Part shown: positions 26,584-35,300 of the stretch, in pieces | Numbering within the stretch: the first letter of the stretch is position 1 | Layout of the letters: each line of letters opens with the position of its first letter | NCBI GenBank assembly: GCA_964523405.1 | Contig: CAZGAQ010000004.1 | Span: 172,002 to 236,001 of the forward strand | DNA: 64,000 bases | Direction of reading: 5' to 3' | DNA from: CAZGAQ01 sp964523405 | GTDB lineage: Bacteria > Planctomycetota > Phycisphaerae > UBA1845 > Fen-1342 | Notes under the pieces: model-generated | The model's input: only the letters and a program-made list of their open reading frames with translations | Told to the model about the DNA's origin: nothing | Databases searched by the model: none | Position numbers and translations under genes: made by a program

Positions 26584-28176
26584 ATGATGTCGGTCAGGAA
26601 GCTGGTGCTCGCGAGCGTGGTTGCGCTTGCGGCGGGTGGGGCCACGCAGGTGGCCGCCCAATGCACGACGGTCGATTTCGAGGACCTCGCCGTCGGCACG
26701 GTGGTGACGAATCAATATGACGGGGTGACGTTCTCGGTCGTCGGCCAGTCCTGCAGCGGGTCGCCGACGATCTACCTGCGGATTGCGAGCACGTTTCTGG
26801 GGGACGCGTTCGGCAGCAAGGTGCTGCTCATTGACGGTGGGTGTCCCGACTTCAGCTCGGACTACATGCGCATGGTGTTCGATCTGTCACAGCGCGAGGT
26901 GCGGTTCACCCTGGGGCCCTGGGCGGCCAACTACACCGTGCGGGCCTACTCGACGACGTCCGGCAGCGGCGGCCTCCTCAGTACCCAGTATATCGCGGTC
27001 CCGGGTTCCGGATTCACCGGTTGCCACTACCAGGTGCGCGTCGTCTCCGCGGCCGGGAGCATTCGTCGCATCGAGGTCCAGGAAGCCGTGGGGCAGTGGG
27101 AGGCCATCGACGATCTCGCTTTCAATCTCGACGACACCCCGCCGACGGTGGAGATCGAGTCGCCGGCGGTGATGGCCTGCGTCAGCGGATCCGTGCTGGT
27201 GCGCGGCGTGGCGTGCGACGAGGACGGCCTGTACGGCAGCGACCGCCTGGAATACCTGCGCGTGTATCCGGCCAGCGGGACGACTTGGACGTTGGTGGAA
27301 AGCGCCAGTACGCCGGTCTGCACAACCGGCTCGCTGTACTACTGGAATACGGCCAGCATCGCCGAGGGTCTGTACATGCTGCGCATTACGGCGACCAATG
27401 CGTGTGGGTTGTCGAATAGTGCGGTGACGACGGTGTATGTGGATCGGGATTTCGACACCGTGACGATCGTGGAGCCGCCCACGGGGGCCACGCGCGGTGG
27501 CAACGTCTGCTTCGACGGCACCGTCTGGGATGAGTTCTGTTTCGATCACTACGTGGTCGAGTACGCTCCATCCGGCGGTGGGGCGTGGCAGCCGGTCGAT
27601 CCGCTGCACGCCACCTATACGGCCAGCAAGATCAACGAGTTCGTGGCGACCTGGGCCACCGCGGGCGTGGTGGCGGACGGCGACTACTCCGTGCGGATCG
27701 TGGGCACGACCGGCAACAGTCACACGCTGACGCGGCTCATCGCCGTGCAGGTTGACAATACGCCGCCCACGGCGCGTATCCTGAAGCCCACCAGGTGCCA
27801 CACCGTATCCGGGGTGGTGCCGATAATCGGCACGGCGAGCGACGCCAACCTGGCCGGCTGGCAGTTGGACTACTACATTCCGAGCACGCAGTCGTGGCAG
27901 CCCATCGATTCCGGAGGGACCGCGGTAGTGAATGGCCTGCTCGGCACGTGGGACACGACGACCCTCGCGCCCTGCTACTACACGCTGCGACTGCGGGTCT
28001 GGGATGACTCCATTCTGAACACGTGCACCAGCGGCGGCGCGCAGCAGTACAAGGAGGACTTCCTGTCGGTCGCGGTGGGTGACGTGCAGTGCCGCGGTGA
28101 TGTGAACGGCGATGGCACCGTCAACTGGCGCGACATCGATCCGTTCATCGAACTGATGAACACGACCTGTCCGTAG
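26584..28176 (+). CDS. Secreted Ig-like repeat protein with dockerin-like C terminus
   Basis: The 530-residue product has a signal peptide (MMSVRKLVLASVVALAAGGA, probably cleaved after VAA). An N-terminal domain of about 150 residues starts CTTVDFEDLAVGTVVTNQYDG, a pattern seen in exported adhesion or anchor domains. Three Ig-like repeats of about 100 residues follow, the boundaries marked by TPPTVEIESP, VTIVEPPTGAT and TPPTARILKP. The last 29 residues form a single dockerin-like calcium loop (DVNGDGTVNWRDIDPFIELM, then NTTCP). GGAGG eight bases upstream fixes the start. The same NWRDIDPFI end occurs in the giant protein at 32387. The function is unknown; a role in surface attachment or assembly is inference. 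Confidence 0.82.
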   Translation: MMSVRKLVLASVVALAAGGATQVAAQCTTVDFEDLAVGTVVTNQYDGVTFSVVGQSCSGSPTIYLRIASTFLGDAFGSKVLLIDGGCPDFSSDYMRMVFDLSQREVRFTLGPWAANYTVRAYSTTSGSGGLLSTQYIAVPGSGFTGCHYQVRVVSAAGSIRRIEVQEAVGQWEAIDDLAFNLDDTPPTVEIESPAVMACVSGSVLVRGVACDEDGLYGSDRLEYLRVYPASGTTWTLVESASTPVCTTGSLYYWNTASIAEGLYMLRITATNACGLSNSAVTTVYVDRDFDTVTIVEPPTGATRGGNVCFDGTVWDEFCFDHYVVEYAPSGGGAWQPVDPLHATYTASKINEFVATWATAGVVADGDYSVRIVGTTGNSHTLTRLIAVQVDNTPPTARILKPTRCHTVSGVVPIIGTASDANLAGWQLDYYIPSTQSWQPIDSGGTAVVNGLLGTWDTTTLAPCYYTLRLRVWDDSILNTCTSGGAQQYKEDFLSVAVGDVQCRGDVNGDGTVNWRDIDPFIELMNTTCP

Positions 28177-28198
28177 CGGCAACCAGAGTCTGTGTTTC

Positions 28199-28255
28199 GC
28201 CGCCAGCGCCGCGCTGCCTCGGGCCGCGGCGGAGATGCGCTGGCGGCCTTCTTTT
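28199..28255 (+). terminator. Terminator of the Ig-like protein gene
   Basis: GCCGCCAGCGC (28199-28209) pairs perfectly with GCGCTGGCGGC (28237-28247) across a 27-base loop, followed by CTTCTTTT. Confidence 0.65.
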
Positions 28256-28284
28256 GCGCCGCGGTGGCCGGACCGGGGCGCACG

Positions 28285-28312
28285 AAAACGGGGGCCGCGT
28301 CGTGCGGCCCCC
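28285..28312 (-). terminator. Terminator of the PEP-CTERM operon
   Basis: Read on the minus strand, GGGGGCCGC-ACGAC-GCGGCCCCC (28290-28312) is a perfect nine-base-pair hairpin followed by GTTTTCG. It lies 30 bases after the stop of the second PEP-CTERM gene. Confidence 0.75.
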
Positions 28313-28342
28313 GCGGGGAAGCGTGTCGAAGATGACGCCGAA

Positions 28343-29146
28343 TCAGCGGCGACGCAGCGCCGTGATGCTCAGGAGCGCCAAGGCCGCCATCGTCCCAGGC
28401 TCCGGCAAAATGCGATACGTGGTCGTGCCGCTGCCCGTGTCCGCGCCGGTCAGGGTGAAATCGAGCTGGATGCTCATATCCGACACGGAATTGTTGATCG
28501 TGGCATACGTGCCGGACGTCGGATAGACGTTCGTACCGGACGAGCCGCTGCCGCCGGTCGTGTTCTGCACGCTGGGAACCAGGCTGGCCAGCAACGTCGG
28601 CCCCGCCAACTCGTTGTACAGCGCGCGGAATGCGCCGATGCCGCCGCTACCCGTCAGCGTCACGTTGTTGTCGCCCAAGTCGGTCACGCCGAGTTGGGCG
28701 GTCGCGCGCCCGCCACCCGTGGGGCTGACCAGGCGGCTGGCCGCCAGCGTCTCAAACTGCACCCAGCCCGACTTGATCACGAAACGCGTGTCCGTCGAGC
28801 CGGAGGCCACCTCGAAGCCCAGGCCGATGTAGTAAGGTCGGTTGGGGGCGGGGTCTTTGACAAAGCCGAGCGTCGCGTTGTTGAGGGCCGCAATGGGAGT
28901 GCCACCGGGAGCGCCATTCTCGGGAATGTCCCAGGCCCCGGTATTCCAGTTCCAGGAGTTGGTGACCGCGTCGTAGGTCAGCGGAAAATCGGCGGCCGTG
29001 AAATCCCGATACCCCCAGCCGGCGGCGTTGGTGGCCTCGATGCGGAGGATCAGGTTGGAGATGTCTCCCGCTGCGGCGGACGCTACCACGGTCAGCAGGC
29101 CCGCGATCAGCAGAACGCGCACCTTGTTCATTGTCATCGTACTCAT
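28343..29146 (-). CDS. PEP-CTERM sorting domain protein, downstream paralogue
   Basis: Exported protein of 267 residues. It starts MSTMTMNKVRVLLIAGLLTV (signal peptide) and ends LPEPGTMAALALLSITALRRR: a PEP motif, a hydrophobic segment and arginines, the signal recognised by exosortase. The middle is a probable beta-rich domain, similar in pattern to the gene upstream (a YIGLGFEVASG stretch against VNLGFAMQAG there). GAGGGAGA upstream supports the ATG at 29146. Proteins of this class are thought to be processed by exosortase and to end up on the surface or in the exopolysaccharide matrix. No exosortase gene is in the window. Confidence 0.85.
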   Translation of the reverse strand: MSTMTMNKVRVLLIAGLLTVVASAAAGDISNLILRIEATNAAGWGYRDFTAADFPLTYDAVTNSWNWNTGAWDIPENGAPGGTPIAALNNATLGFVKDPAPNRPYYIGLGFEVASGSTDTRFVIKSGWVQFETLAASRLVSPTGGGRATAQLGVTDLGDNNVTLTGSGGIGAFRALYNELAGPTLLASLVPSVQNTTGGSGSSGTNVYPTSGTYATINNSVSDMSIQLDFTLTGADTGSGTTTYRILPEPGTMAALALLSITALRRR

Positions 29147-29171
29147 CGGATTCTCTCCCTCACGCCAAGCA

Positions 29172-29200
29172 GCGCGGCCGCAGAACGACTGCGACCGCGC
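29172..29200. repeat. Imperfect hairpin between the two PEP-CTERM genes
   Basis: GCGCGGCCGCAG and CTGCGACCGCGC can pair with one bulge. There is no T-run after it on the minus strand, so it is more likely an mRNA-processing or attenuating stem inside the operon than a full terminator. Confidence 0.4.
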
Positions 29201-29226
29201 GGTGCCTGCCCGAACCGGCGCTCGTT

Positions 29227-30006
29227 CTAGCGGCGCCGCAGCCAACCCAGGCCCAACAGGCCCAGCAGCAGCGCCGACGGCTCCGGCGTGATTTCGAACA
29301 GCGACGTTCCGCTGGCCAGGTCATTGGCCGAAATCGTAAAGCTGATCTGCGTGCTGATGTTGCTCACCGGCACGCCGATGTCCTGCCAGCCGCCATCGGA
29401 CGGAAACGCCTCGTTCAACGTGGCGCCGTCGAGTTCCGGGATGCTGATCGCGGGCACCAGCTCCGTGAACGTCGTGCCGCCGGGGACGAAGGCGTTGTAC
29501 TGCGCCAGATACGCCCCGCCGCCAGCACCACTCCCCATGCCGGTCAGCAGACCGCCGGCGCCATCCACACCGTCGGTCGCGGTGATCGCCGTGTGTGCCC
29601 GACCCTTCGGATTAGCGATGGCCGGGAACGAGAGCAGGGCCGAACGAACGGTGAATGTCGTTTCCGCGTTGCCAGCCTGCATGGCGAAGCCAAGGTTGAC
29701 GGCCGGGTCGGAGCGCAGGCCGGTGCCGGTCGGGAAGATTTCAATGAACGAGCCCCGCTTCATTGTGCCCAGCGTGCCCAGTTGCGGATTGGTGATTGGT
29801 TCATCCTGCTGCAGTTGCCACACCCAGGCGCTGCCATTCCAGGTGGCCTGGCTGGTCGGCACGCTGTAGTAACCTACGCACATCCCCAGGTCGGCGCGGC
29901 AGACCTCCACGTAGTAGAGGTTGTCACTCAGGTCGGCCAGTGCGGTTGGTATGGCAATGAGCCCCAGCAACCCGATCGCGATCGCACGAATACCCAATGG
30001 GCGCAT
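29227..30006 (-). CDS. PEP-CTERM sorting domain protein, upstream paralogue
   Basis: Exported protein of 259 residues with signal peptide (MRPLGIRAIAIGLLGLIAIP, cleavage after ALA) and the C-terminal tripartite signal ITPEPSALLLGLLGLGWLRRR. The middle shares length, order of motifs and several aligned stretches with the downstream gene, so the pair arose by duplication. A GGAGGAAA ribosome site stands just before the ATG. It has its own promoter at 30054-30082 and the two genes probably form one transcript ending at 28290. The physical role (matrix or surface protein) is inferred from the sorting signal only. Confidence 0.85.
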   Translation of the reverse strand: MRPLGIRAIAIGLLGLIAIPTALADLSDNLYYVEVCRADLGMCVGYYSVPTSQATWNGSAWVWQLQQDEPITNPQLGTLGTMKRGSFIEIFPTGTGLRSDPAVNLGFAMQAGNAETTFTVRSALLSFPAIANPKGRAHTAITATDGVDGAGGLLTGMGSGAGGGAYLAQYNAFVPGGTTFTELVPAISIPELDGATLNEAFPSDGGWQDIGVPVSNISTQISFTISANDLASGTSLFEITPEPSALLLGLLGLGWLRRR

Positions 30007-30363
30007 GTTTTCCTCCTTCGCCTCCGATACGAAGCTGAAACTCCAATAAGCGCCTTTTAGACCTTTGCAAACGCAAAGTCAAGACAAAGTTAGTGTAGTC
30101 ACCCGATCAGGCGATGCCACCACCCAAGCATGCGTGTGTGGCGCCGAGCGCTGTGAAAAATAGCACCGACGAGTGCCCCGGACCGGTGGTGCTCCGGTGG
30201 CTCAGGATGCTGCGGACCCGCTTCTATTGGTCTCATAAATAGGATGTCGCGCGGAGTGCGAATTGCCTCGTGAGGCAGGCGCGACGCGGCGCCACCAAGA
30301 AGCCCCAGTCGAGTGTGAGTCCGCAGGACGCGGGAAACCGCCAGGCAGAACGCGCCGGATTGA
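30007..30363. other. Intergenic region between PEP-CTERM operon and regulator gene
   Basis: Apart from the promoter at 30054-30082 this 357-base stretch shows nothing I can support. A 98-codon minus-strand frame (30099-30395) has no ribosome site, overlaps the end of the regulator gene and looks non-coding. Confidence 0.6.
30054..30082 (-). promoter_or_regulatory. Promoter of the PEP-CTERM operon
   Basis: On the minus strand TTGACT (30077-30082, five of six) and TAAAAG (30054-30059, four of six) are spaced by 17 bases in an AT-richer patch. The start would be about 40 bases before the ATG at 30006. Confidence 0.55.
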
Positions 30364-31467
30364 CTACTGCTGCGCGCCGCAGGATTCACGGACAATCAGA
30401 CGGCAGCCAACGTGAATATCCCGGGGCGGCTGCGAAGGGTCGGCAATGCGACTGAGCAGGGTGGTCACCGCGTTCGCGCCGATCGCCTCTACCGGCTGCT
30501 GCAGTGTGGTCAGGCGCACCGGGCCATGCTGCGCGAACGGCAGATCGTCAATCGAGGCAATGCGGAGATCGGCCGGAACGTGGATTCCCAGCGCGCCGAG
30601 CTGGTAGAGGACGTCGCGGGCCAGATGATCATTCACGCAGACGAACGCCTCGGGGCGCGCCTGGTGCAGCAAGCTGGGCAGGAAGGCTGGATCTTCGTTC
30701 AATGCCACCTCGTGCACCCAGCCGGCCGGGGCCGTCACGCCGCCTTCCTGCAGGGCGGCGCGATACCCTTCGATGCGCTGGCGGACGGAACTGCTGGAGG
30801 ACATGGGGTGACTGAGGAAGTGGATCCGCTGCGCGCCGAGCCGGAGCAGGTGCGTGGTCACGATGCGCCCCGCGCGGCGGTTGTCGATGCCGACGAGGTC
30901 AAACTGACTGCGCTCCGGCGGCTCGCAGATGTCGCGGTCGATGAGGACGGTCGGGATGCCGGCGGCCTGCAGGGCATTGGCGATGCGCGCGTTCGCGCCC
31001 ATCTGGCTGGGCGGGAGCTCCATGGGGAGGAACAAAGCACCGCGCACGCGATGCGCCAGGAGTTGGCCGGAGAGTGACCGGGCCCAGCCTTCGACGTCCT
31101 CGGGTTGTCCGACCGAGCCCCCCAGAATGACCGAAAAGCCGGCCGCCTTCGCGCTGTTGGTGGCCATCGTGCACAGACGGTCAAACGTGCCGCCGCGCTC
31201 CACCGAGGGGGCGATGAGGGCCAGCAGTTGCTCCGAGCGGGCGGTGCGCGCGCGGATGAACGTCCCGGCCCCGCGCCGGCGCACCAGCCGACCTTCCTGC
31301 TCCAACATGACCAGCGCCCGGGCGATCGTGGGCCGGGAGACGCCGTAGCGGGCCCCGAGCTCGACTTCGGGCGGAATGCGCGCCCCTTCCGGGAAGTCCC
31401 CTTTGTCGATGGCGTCCAGCAACTGCTGGTATACACCCACATGTTTGGGCACGGAAACCGAGGCCAT
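30364..31467 (-). CDS. GntR-type DNA-binding / LacI-type sensor transcription regulator
   Basis: Regulator of 367 residues. The first 75 residues are a GntR-type winged helix (VYQQLLDAIDKGDFPEGARI, then SRPTIARALVMLEQEGRLVRR), and the remainder is a periplasmic-binding-protein-like sugar sensor of the LacI/GalR type (SVILGGS, VGIDNRRAGRIVTTHLLRLG, FVCVNDHLARDVL, SIDDLPFA). This is the AraR-like arrangement, usually a repressor released by a sugar. A promoter with TGACAA-type repeats lies directly upstream and a secreted-protein gene cluster lies divergent to it, so it probably controls itself and that cluster; the ligand is unknown. CGGAG upstream supports the ATG at 31467. Confidence 0.9.
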   Translation of the reverse strand: MASVSVPKHVGVYQQLLDAIDKGDFPEGARIPPEVELGARYGVSRPTIARALVMLEQEGRLVRRRGAGTFIRARTARSEQLLALIAPSVERGGTFDRLCTMATNSAKAAGFSVILGGSVGQPEDVEGWARSLSGQLLAHRVRGALFLPMELPPSQMGANARIANALQAAGIPTVLIDRDICEPPERSQFDLVGIDNRRAGRIVTTHLLRLGAQRIHFLSHPMSSSSSVRQRIEGYRAALQEGGVTAPAGWVHEVALNEDPAFLPSLLHQARPEAFVCVNDHLARDVLYQLGALGIHVPADLRIASIDDLPFAQHGPVRLTTLQQPVEAIGANAVTTLLSRIADPSQPPRDIHVGCRLIVRESCGAQQ

Positions 31468-31500
31468 ACTCTGGCTCCGAAAGCAATCGGATCGACCGAT

Positions 31501-31559
31501 TTGTCAGTCTTTATTATGCCATATCGGCGTTAACTTGTCACTCTAAAATAGTATGACAA
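31501..31559. promoter_or_regulatory. Promoter and candidate operator of the GntR/LacI-type regulator
   Basis: On the minus strand GTGACA (31536-31541) and CATAAT (31513-31518) are each five of six and are spaced by exactly 17 bases. The inverted repeat TTGTCA-N13-TGACAA (31535-31559) overlaps the -35, and a further TTGTCA (31501-31506) falls near the start point. This is the layout expected for self-repression. Confidence 0.6.
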
Positions 31560-31841
31560 TTTGCCGTCTATTAGTCGCGCTACACATCCTATGTCGGCGC
31601 GCATGGCTGAAACTTGCGACACGATCACGTCCTGGTGTGATGCCATCAATGACAAGTGTCCCAGGTCAAATTCCGCGACAGAAAGAGGAGATTCGATGTG
31701 CGGCTTGCTGTTCATAAGAATATTTAGAAAAACAACTTAAGTATGTTCAGCTCACAAAATTACGGCCCCGTACGAGACCGCGCGCTGTGCGTCATTCGCG
31801 GAGTCTGCGTGCCGCGCCAAATGGGTTCATTCACCACTTTA

Positions 31842-31891
31842 TTGTAATACAACTTCAGCTTATTTGGAATGCACAATAAACACAAATTTGT
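31842..31891. promoter_or_regulatory. Two palindromes, candidate operators for the giant-protein gene
   Basis: TTGTAATACAA and ACAAATTTGT are both perfect inverted repeats with TTGT/ACAA ends, 29 bases apart, just upstream of TTGACT at 31902. They resemble the style of operators used by AraR-type GntR regulators. Binding is inference. Confidence 0.4.
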
Positions 31892-32386
31892 TCATAGTTG
31901 CTTGACTAATAATGCCGAATTGGATAACTTAGGTGCAGTGACGGAATGGGCGGCAGTTAGTGCGCCCATACCAATCTGTGGCGTTCCCCCACTTCTATCT
32001 GGGACGTCGCCTGGTGCTGGAGCCGGTCATGGTGGCGACTTCACGTGACGCGAACCGTTGCCTGGAAATGGCCCGTCGGTCCGCGCGCAGTCGGTGGGGC
32101 GCCAGGCCGGGCTGTCGGGGTCCCTCTCATCTGATTGGATGGAGTCCGCGCGGCACGACCACGCAGTGCGGGTCTGTCGAAAGGTCGCGGCGCGGCCCGG
32201 CCCGCCGCTTGGCCGCCGGAACTGCCGACTGTGGCTATGGAGCACAACTTGGCATTTGATATGTGGTCGGCGCCCCGTCGCGCGCCGGCTTGACGAGGTG
32301 AACCTGTGTCCGGGGCAGGGCGATTGGCCGATGTGGCCTCGGGGTCTTGCGGGCAACAGTCACTTGGAGACCGAAGGAGGAAGCAA

Positions 32387-35300
32387 ATGTCGCGATGTGT
32401 GCGTGGGAAGCAACCCTGTGTGCTAGCCGCGGTGCTGGCGGTCGCCCTCTGGGTGGCCCCTGGTTGGGCCGCGACCGTCGATCATCCGATCCCGCTGAAC
32501 TACAACTTCCATGGCATGGTCCATGGCTCCGCCGAGCTGGGCGTGCCGGACGATCCGTCCGGCTATCGCGCGATCTCGGATCGCGGGCTGTACCTGGATA
32601 GCGGTGATCCGTACGCCTTCGGCACGCAGCCGCTCGTGGGCATCACCGGTCTGCCGTACGCCCTGTTCAATACGCTGAGCGCCGGGCAGCTCGACATGGT
32701 GCACCTGGGCAACCGGCACACCATGGCCGCCTTCGAGACGACGGCCCCGGGCAGCAGTGGCAATCGCGGCATCTTCCCGACGTGGATGCCCGATGCGGCC
32801 TCCTGTGACCACACGGTTCCGCAGGTCACGAGCATCAGCCCGGGCATCGTACTGGACGACGCGACCGAGATCGGCGTGCTCTACATGATCTCAAACGGTG
32901 GCGGCACGTTCGACGTGGTGCTGCACTTCACGGACAGCACGACGGCCACCGTCACGCTGAACGGCCCGGACTGGTACGGCGGCAATCGCGGCGAGCCGAC
33001 GATCACCGCGAACCAGCCCGTCTCGTACGAGCGGATGCTGGCCACCTACGTGGACGGCATGCGCTACAACAGCTACACCGGCTGTTCGAACACGGACAGC
33101 GCCAGCCTGCAGTCCTTCAAGATTGACAACAGCGGTCCGAACCTTAACGTCACCGAAGGCATCATCCACACGGCCCTGATGACGACCAGTGTGGCCGGCA
33201 AGACGCTGGACAGCATCACCTTCCAGAATCCGCAGTCCGGCAAGGGCTACGCGATCTATGCGGTGACCGTGCGGACGGGCTTGGCCGACAACGCGACGTG
33301 CGCTACGGCGCAGGTTGTGGGCCTCGGGGAGCTGGTTGTGGCCAACACGCACGTGCCGCCGGGGACGAACCCGGCGACGGAGTGCGGCTACGGCGAAGAC
33401 ACGAACGGTGTGTGGTTCCAATACACGGCGACCACCGCGGGCACGCTCGAGGCGCGCACGTGCGGCGCCCAGTTCGATTCGACGATCGCGGTGTACACCG
33501 GTACCTGCGGCGCCCTGACGTCCGTCGTCTGTAACGACGACGGCTGCGGGCTCGCCTCGCGCGTCCAGTGGGCGGGCGTGGCCGGCACCACTTACTACAT
33601 CTATGCGGCCGGTCTGTACAAGACCTCCGGCCAATTCACGTTTGCGCTGGACAAGGCCCACACGGACATCACGATGCCGCTGCAGTTCAACTGGAACGGC
33701 ATCTGCCACGGCGCTTCCGAGCAGACCACGGAGACACACGAGAATCGCTGCGACCTGAACGGCTTTCGCTCCATCGCGGACCGCGGCCTGCTGTGTGATG
33801 GCGCGCAGTCCGACGCCCTCAACTACGGCGGCACGATTGGCTGGCAGGGCATGCAGTACACGATCTACTCGACCGCCCTGCAGTCCGACATGGTCCATCT
33901 CGGCGACCGCACGCGCGTCGCCAATGGCGCCCGCAACTGGTCGCCCAGTTGCCCGCCATCCAACGACAACGGTCTGCGTCCGGCCTGGCTCAGCGCCGAC
34001 GACCAGACCGGCACGCAGTACTCGAGCATGGCCTCGCTGAACGCGGTCTTCGGGCCGAACACAAAGGTCGGCGTGCTGTACCACACGACCGACGTGTCGA
34101 ACCCCTACTACGCCAGCTTCGATGTGACCCTCGAATTCAGCAACATCGGCGCGATCGCCATCCCCGTGCTGTCGACCGACTGGTTCGTCACGAACGGCCA
34201 GGTCATGCCGCTGCCGGGTCCGGGCCTCGAAGCGCAGCGTCTGCTGGGCATCTACCACGCCGTGTCGAGCACCGATCGCGCGACCGACGCGGGCAGCGGC
34301 GGGCGCCTGAAGATCAATGAAGCGGTGATTTCGACGGCCGCCCTGCAGGCCGCCGGGATTGACCCGACGGGCGAGACGCTGCTGTCGATCTCGTTCGGCA
34401 ATCCGATCTCCGGCAACAGCGCCGGCGACACCTACACCTCAGCGTTCGGCATCTATGCGGCCACGCTGCGTGACCCGGCCAGCTACAACCCGGAATTCGG
34501 TCCGGGTGGCGTGGGCACCGTGACCCCGAACCAGCTCGTGGCGGGCGCGGCCGGCAAGATGACCGTCAGCGTGTCGCGCGGCAGCGGCTCGCCGAACAAC
34601 ATCACGTCGGTCGTCGTGGACGGCTCCTCGGTTGGCCTGAGCTCAACCCTGAACCTCTACGATGACGGCACGAACGGCGACGCGCAGCCCAATGACAACC
34701 TGTGGACCTGCAATATCGCGTTCTTCGTCGATATGCCGGCGGGCGGCGCCAACCTGCCGTTCGTCGTGACCGATGCACAGAGTCGCACCGCGACCGGCAA
34801 CATCGTCTTCACCATCATCGGCGCCGCGGGCCAGGCCGTTCCGGAAACGGTGCTGGTCGGCAGCAGCTTCGTGGCCGAGGTGGCGATGTCCAGCGATCAA
34901 ACGGCCACGCCCGGCATCGCCGTCGTTCTCGACGGCACGCCGCTGGGCCTCGGCAGCAGCATCGCCCTGAACGATGCCGGCACGGGCGGTGACGTCACCG
35001 CCAACGACGGCACGTACAGCGGGACCGTCCGTGTTCCGCTGTCCGCGGCCCTGGCCGCCACGGCGCTGCCGTTCACGGCCAGCCAGAGCGGGCACACGTA
35101 CACCAGCACGCTGTCGGTGACCCCGGCGGCGCCGGCGGCAATCGTCGCGCCGTGGCCGCAGGGCGTCTCCGGAACGACGCGGCGCTACCAGGTTGATCTG
35201 TATCCGGCGACCGAGATCACGTCCGTGACGGCGGACCTCGCGCCGCTCGGGCTGGGCGCGGTGGCCCTCAATGACAGCGGGACGAACGGCGACCAGCTCG

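Larger units (their letters stand above)
31468..32386. other. 919-base intergenic region with an AT-richer core
   Basis: This is the longest gene-free stretch. The central part (about 31500-31940) is clearly AT-richer than the rest of the window. It holds the regulator promoter (31513-31541), repeat sequences of TGACAA type, the palindromes TTGTAATACAA (31842-31852) and ACAAATTTGT (31882-31891), and a TTGACT with a weak -10 near 31902-31928. The GC-rich part from 31960 to 32386 would be a long leader of the giant gene. No convincing small gene was found. Confidence 0.6.

Noticed and set aside
30099..30395. 98-codon minus-strand frame upstream of the PEP-CTERM operon
   Set aside because: It overlaps the 3' end of the regulator gene, has no ribosome site and no family signal.
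31530..31715. 61-codon minus-strand frame in the AT-richer gap
   Set aside because: No ribosome site, no hydrophobic or domain pattern, and it overlaps the regulator promoter.
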